64,000 bases of DNA from assembly GCF_040183065.1 (NCBI RefSeq), contig NC_091125.1, positions 130,401,121 through 130,465,120 of the forward strand. The letters are read 5' to 3'. Within the stretch, counting starts at the first letter, position 1. Each line of letters begins with the position of its first letter. Origin of the DNA: Periplaneta americana. Taxonomy: Eukaryota > Arthropoda > Insecta > Blattodea > Blattidae. The notes under the pieces are model-generated. The model saw nothing but the letters and a program-made list of their open reading frames with translations. It had not been told where the DNA came from and searched no databases. Made by a program: the position numbers and the translations under genes. Shown in pieces: positions 63,484 to 64,000 of this stretch.

Positions 63484-63591
63484 TAGATAGAACTTGTCGC
63501 ACACCACATTATACTCATATGAAAAGTTTAACACACTAAAGTTGCAAAGAAATTTGCTCTGAGTAATTAACATTAGCTTTTTATTTTCCAG

Positions 63592-64000
63592 GTGTTGGAA
63601 ATAAGCCCTGATATGGATCCAGAACCTACGCCCAATAAAACATCCATTCTCATGGAAGGAATATACGAAACCGTCGCAAAGCAGTTTAATATTAAATATG
63701 AAGATTTCATCGCTAGTTCTTCTTTTGCTCAGTTACACGGGATGTGTTATTGGAGTGACCTTCAATGTAAAGCAGAATTTGAGTCGAAAGGAGGGCAACA
63801 ACTCTTACAGCTACCTTCAAGCGAAAGATTTGATGCTGTCATCACAGAAATAAGTATGAATGAATGTTTTTATGGATTTATAAGTAAATTTGGTTCGCCT
63901 CCTATAATAGGAGTATCATCGCAAGGCATACTGCCATGGATAAGTACCTTCATGGGGACTCCAGAAAACCCTTCGTACATGCCACATTTCTTTCTGCCGT
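63592..64000 (+). CDS. UDP-glucuronosyltransferase gene 2, second coding exon (partial)
   Basis: The exon starts after TTATTTTCCAG (63581-63591) in phase 0 and is still open at the window edge. It encodes VLEISPDMDPEPTPNKTSIL, then SERFDAVITEISMNECFYGF and GVSSQGILPWISTFMGTPEN, PSYMPHFFLP. These are N-terminal acceptor-binding domain motifs of insect UGTs: the FDxVITE block and the MGxPENPSYxP block. Joined to 54630-54792 it gives a continuous protein with no gap. The donor-binding half, the signature and the membrane anchor lie beyond the window. No lesion is visible. Confidence 0.92.
   Translation, partial: MLEISPDMDPEPTPNKTSILMEGIYETVAKQFNIKYEDFIASSSFAQLHGMCYWSDLQCKAEFESKGGQQLLQLPSSERFDAVITEISMNECFYGFISKFGSPPIIGVSSQGILPWISTFMGTPENPSYMPHFFLP

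Larger units (their letters stand above)
54793..63591 (+). other. UGT gene 2 first intron, 8.8 kb, repeat-rich
   Basis: Runs from GTAACGAGG at 54793 to a TTATTTTCCAG acceptor at 63591. It contains paired SINEs, a reverse RTE-P fragment, R2-like and Penelope-like LINE pieces, DDE transposon remnants and a MITE (listed separately). The flanking exons join to give a continuous GHQ-VLEISPD sequence, so no coding exon seems to be missing. Confidence 0.75.

Overview
The window reads as nuclear DNA of an insect, most likely a cockroach or another blattodean. The evidence is spliced UDP-glucuronosyltransferase (UGT) exons of insect type, AT-rich non-coding sequence, many (AAT)n microsatellites, several tRNA-derived SINE families, and an RTE-type LINE whose C-terminus resembles elements I know from blattodean genomes. 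The species is inference. There are no bacterial operons, no CRISPR array and no convincing tRNA or rRNA gene.

Two host genes, both on the + strand, frame the window. UGT gene 1 contributes its last two coding exons (2409-2628 and 10011-10290), split by a 7.4 kb intron; everything left of 2409 is upstream intron. UGT gene 2 starts near the right end: a signal-peptide exon (54630-54792, ATG at 54640), an 8.8 kb intron, then the start of the next exon (63592 to the window edge). They look like neighbours in a tandem UGT array, separated by about 44 kb of transposons. UGTs are ER-membrane enzymes that conjugate sugar to lipophilic toxins, pigments and hormones.

The rest is almost wholly mobile DNA. 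(a) An RTE-type LINE, called RTE-P here, has six copies: one full length and intact (26684-29905, 14-bp target duplication, 1015-codon ORF), two 5'-truncated decayed copies (39792-41620, 43807-45174), one reverse internal fragment (56158-57542), and two short copies that keep both ends but lack the middle (5009-5801, 16725-17170). (b) Other retroelements: two 3' fragments of a second LINE, a third LINE fragment at 11 kb, a Jockey-like LINE at 30-32 kb, R2-like pieces at 59.6 and 62.1 kb, a Penelope-like piece at 61.6 kb, and an ORF1-like orphan at 49 kb. (c) SINEs of at least five tRNA-related families; three of them share a 3' module. (d) DNA transposons: hAT remnants at 3, 23, 30.4, 33 and 53 kb, a mariner at 18 kb, IS630/Tc-like fragments, and several non-autonomous TIR elements flanked by TA or 8-bp duplications. 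Nesting is frequent and can often be read to the base.

I did not find a clear new multi-gene system. The most interesting leads are the intact RTE-P with its deletion derivatives, a hammerhead-ribozyme-like fold (47815-47872, - strand) in an insertion that splits another repeat, a foldback element with a tRNA-like B box inside TA-flanked inverted ends (52643-53035), a recurrent short palindrome family, and a hAT element 253 bp upstream of the UGT gene 2 start codon.
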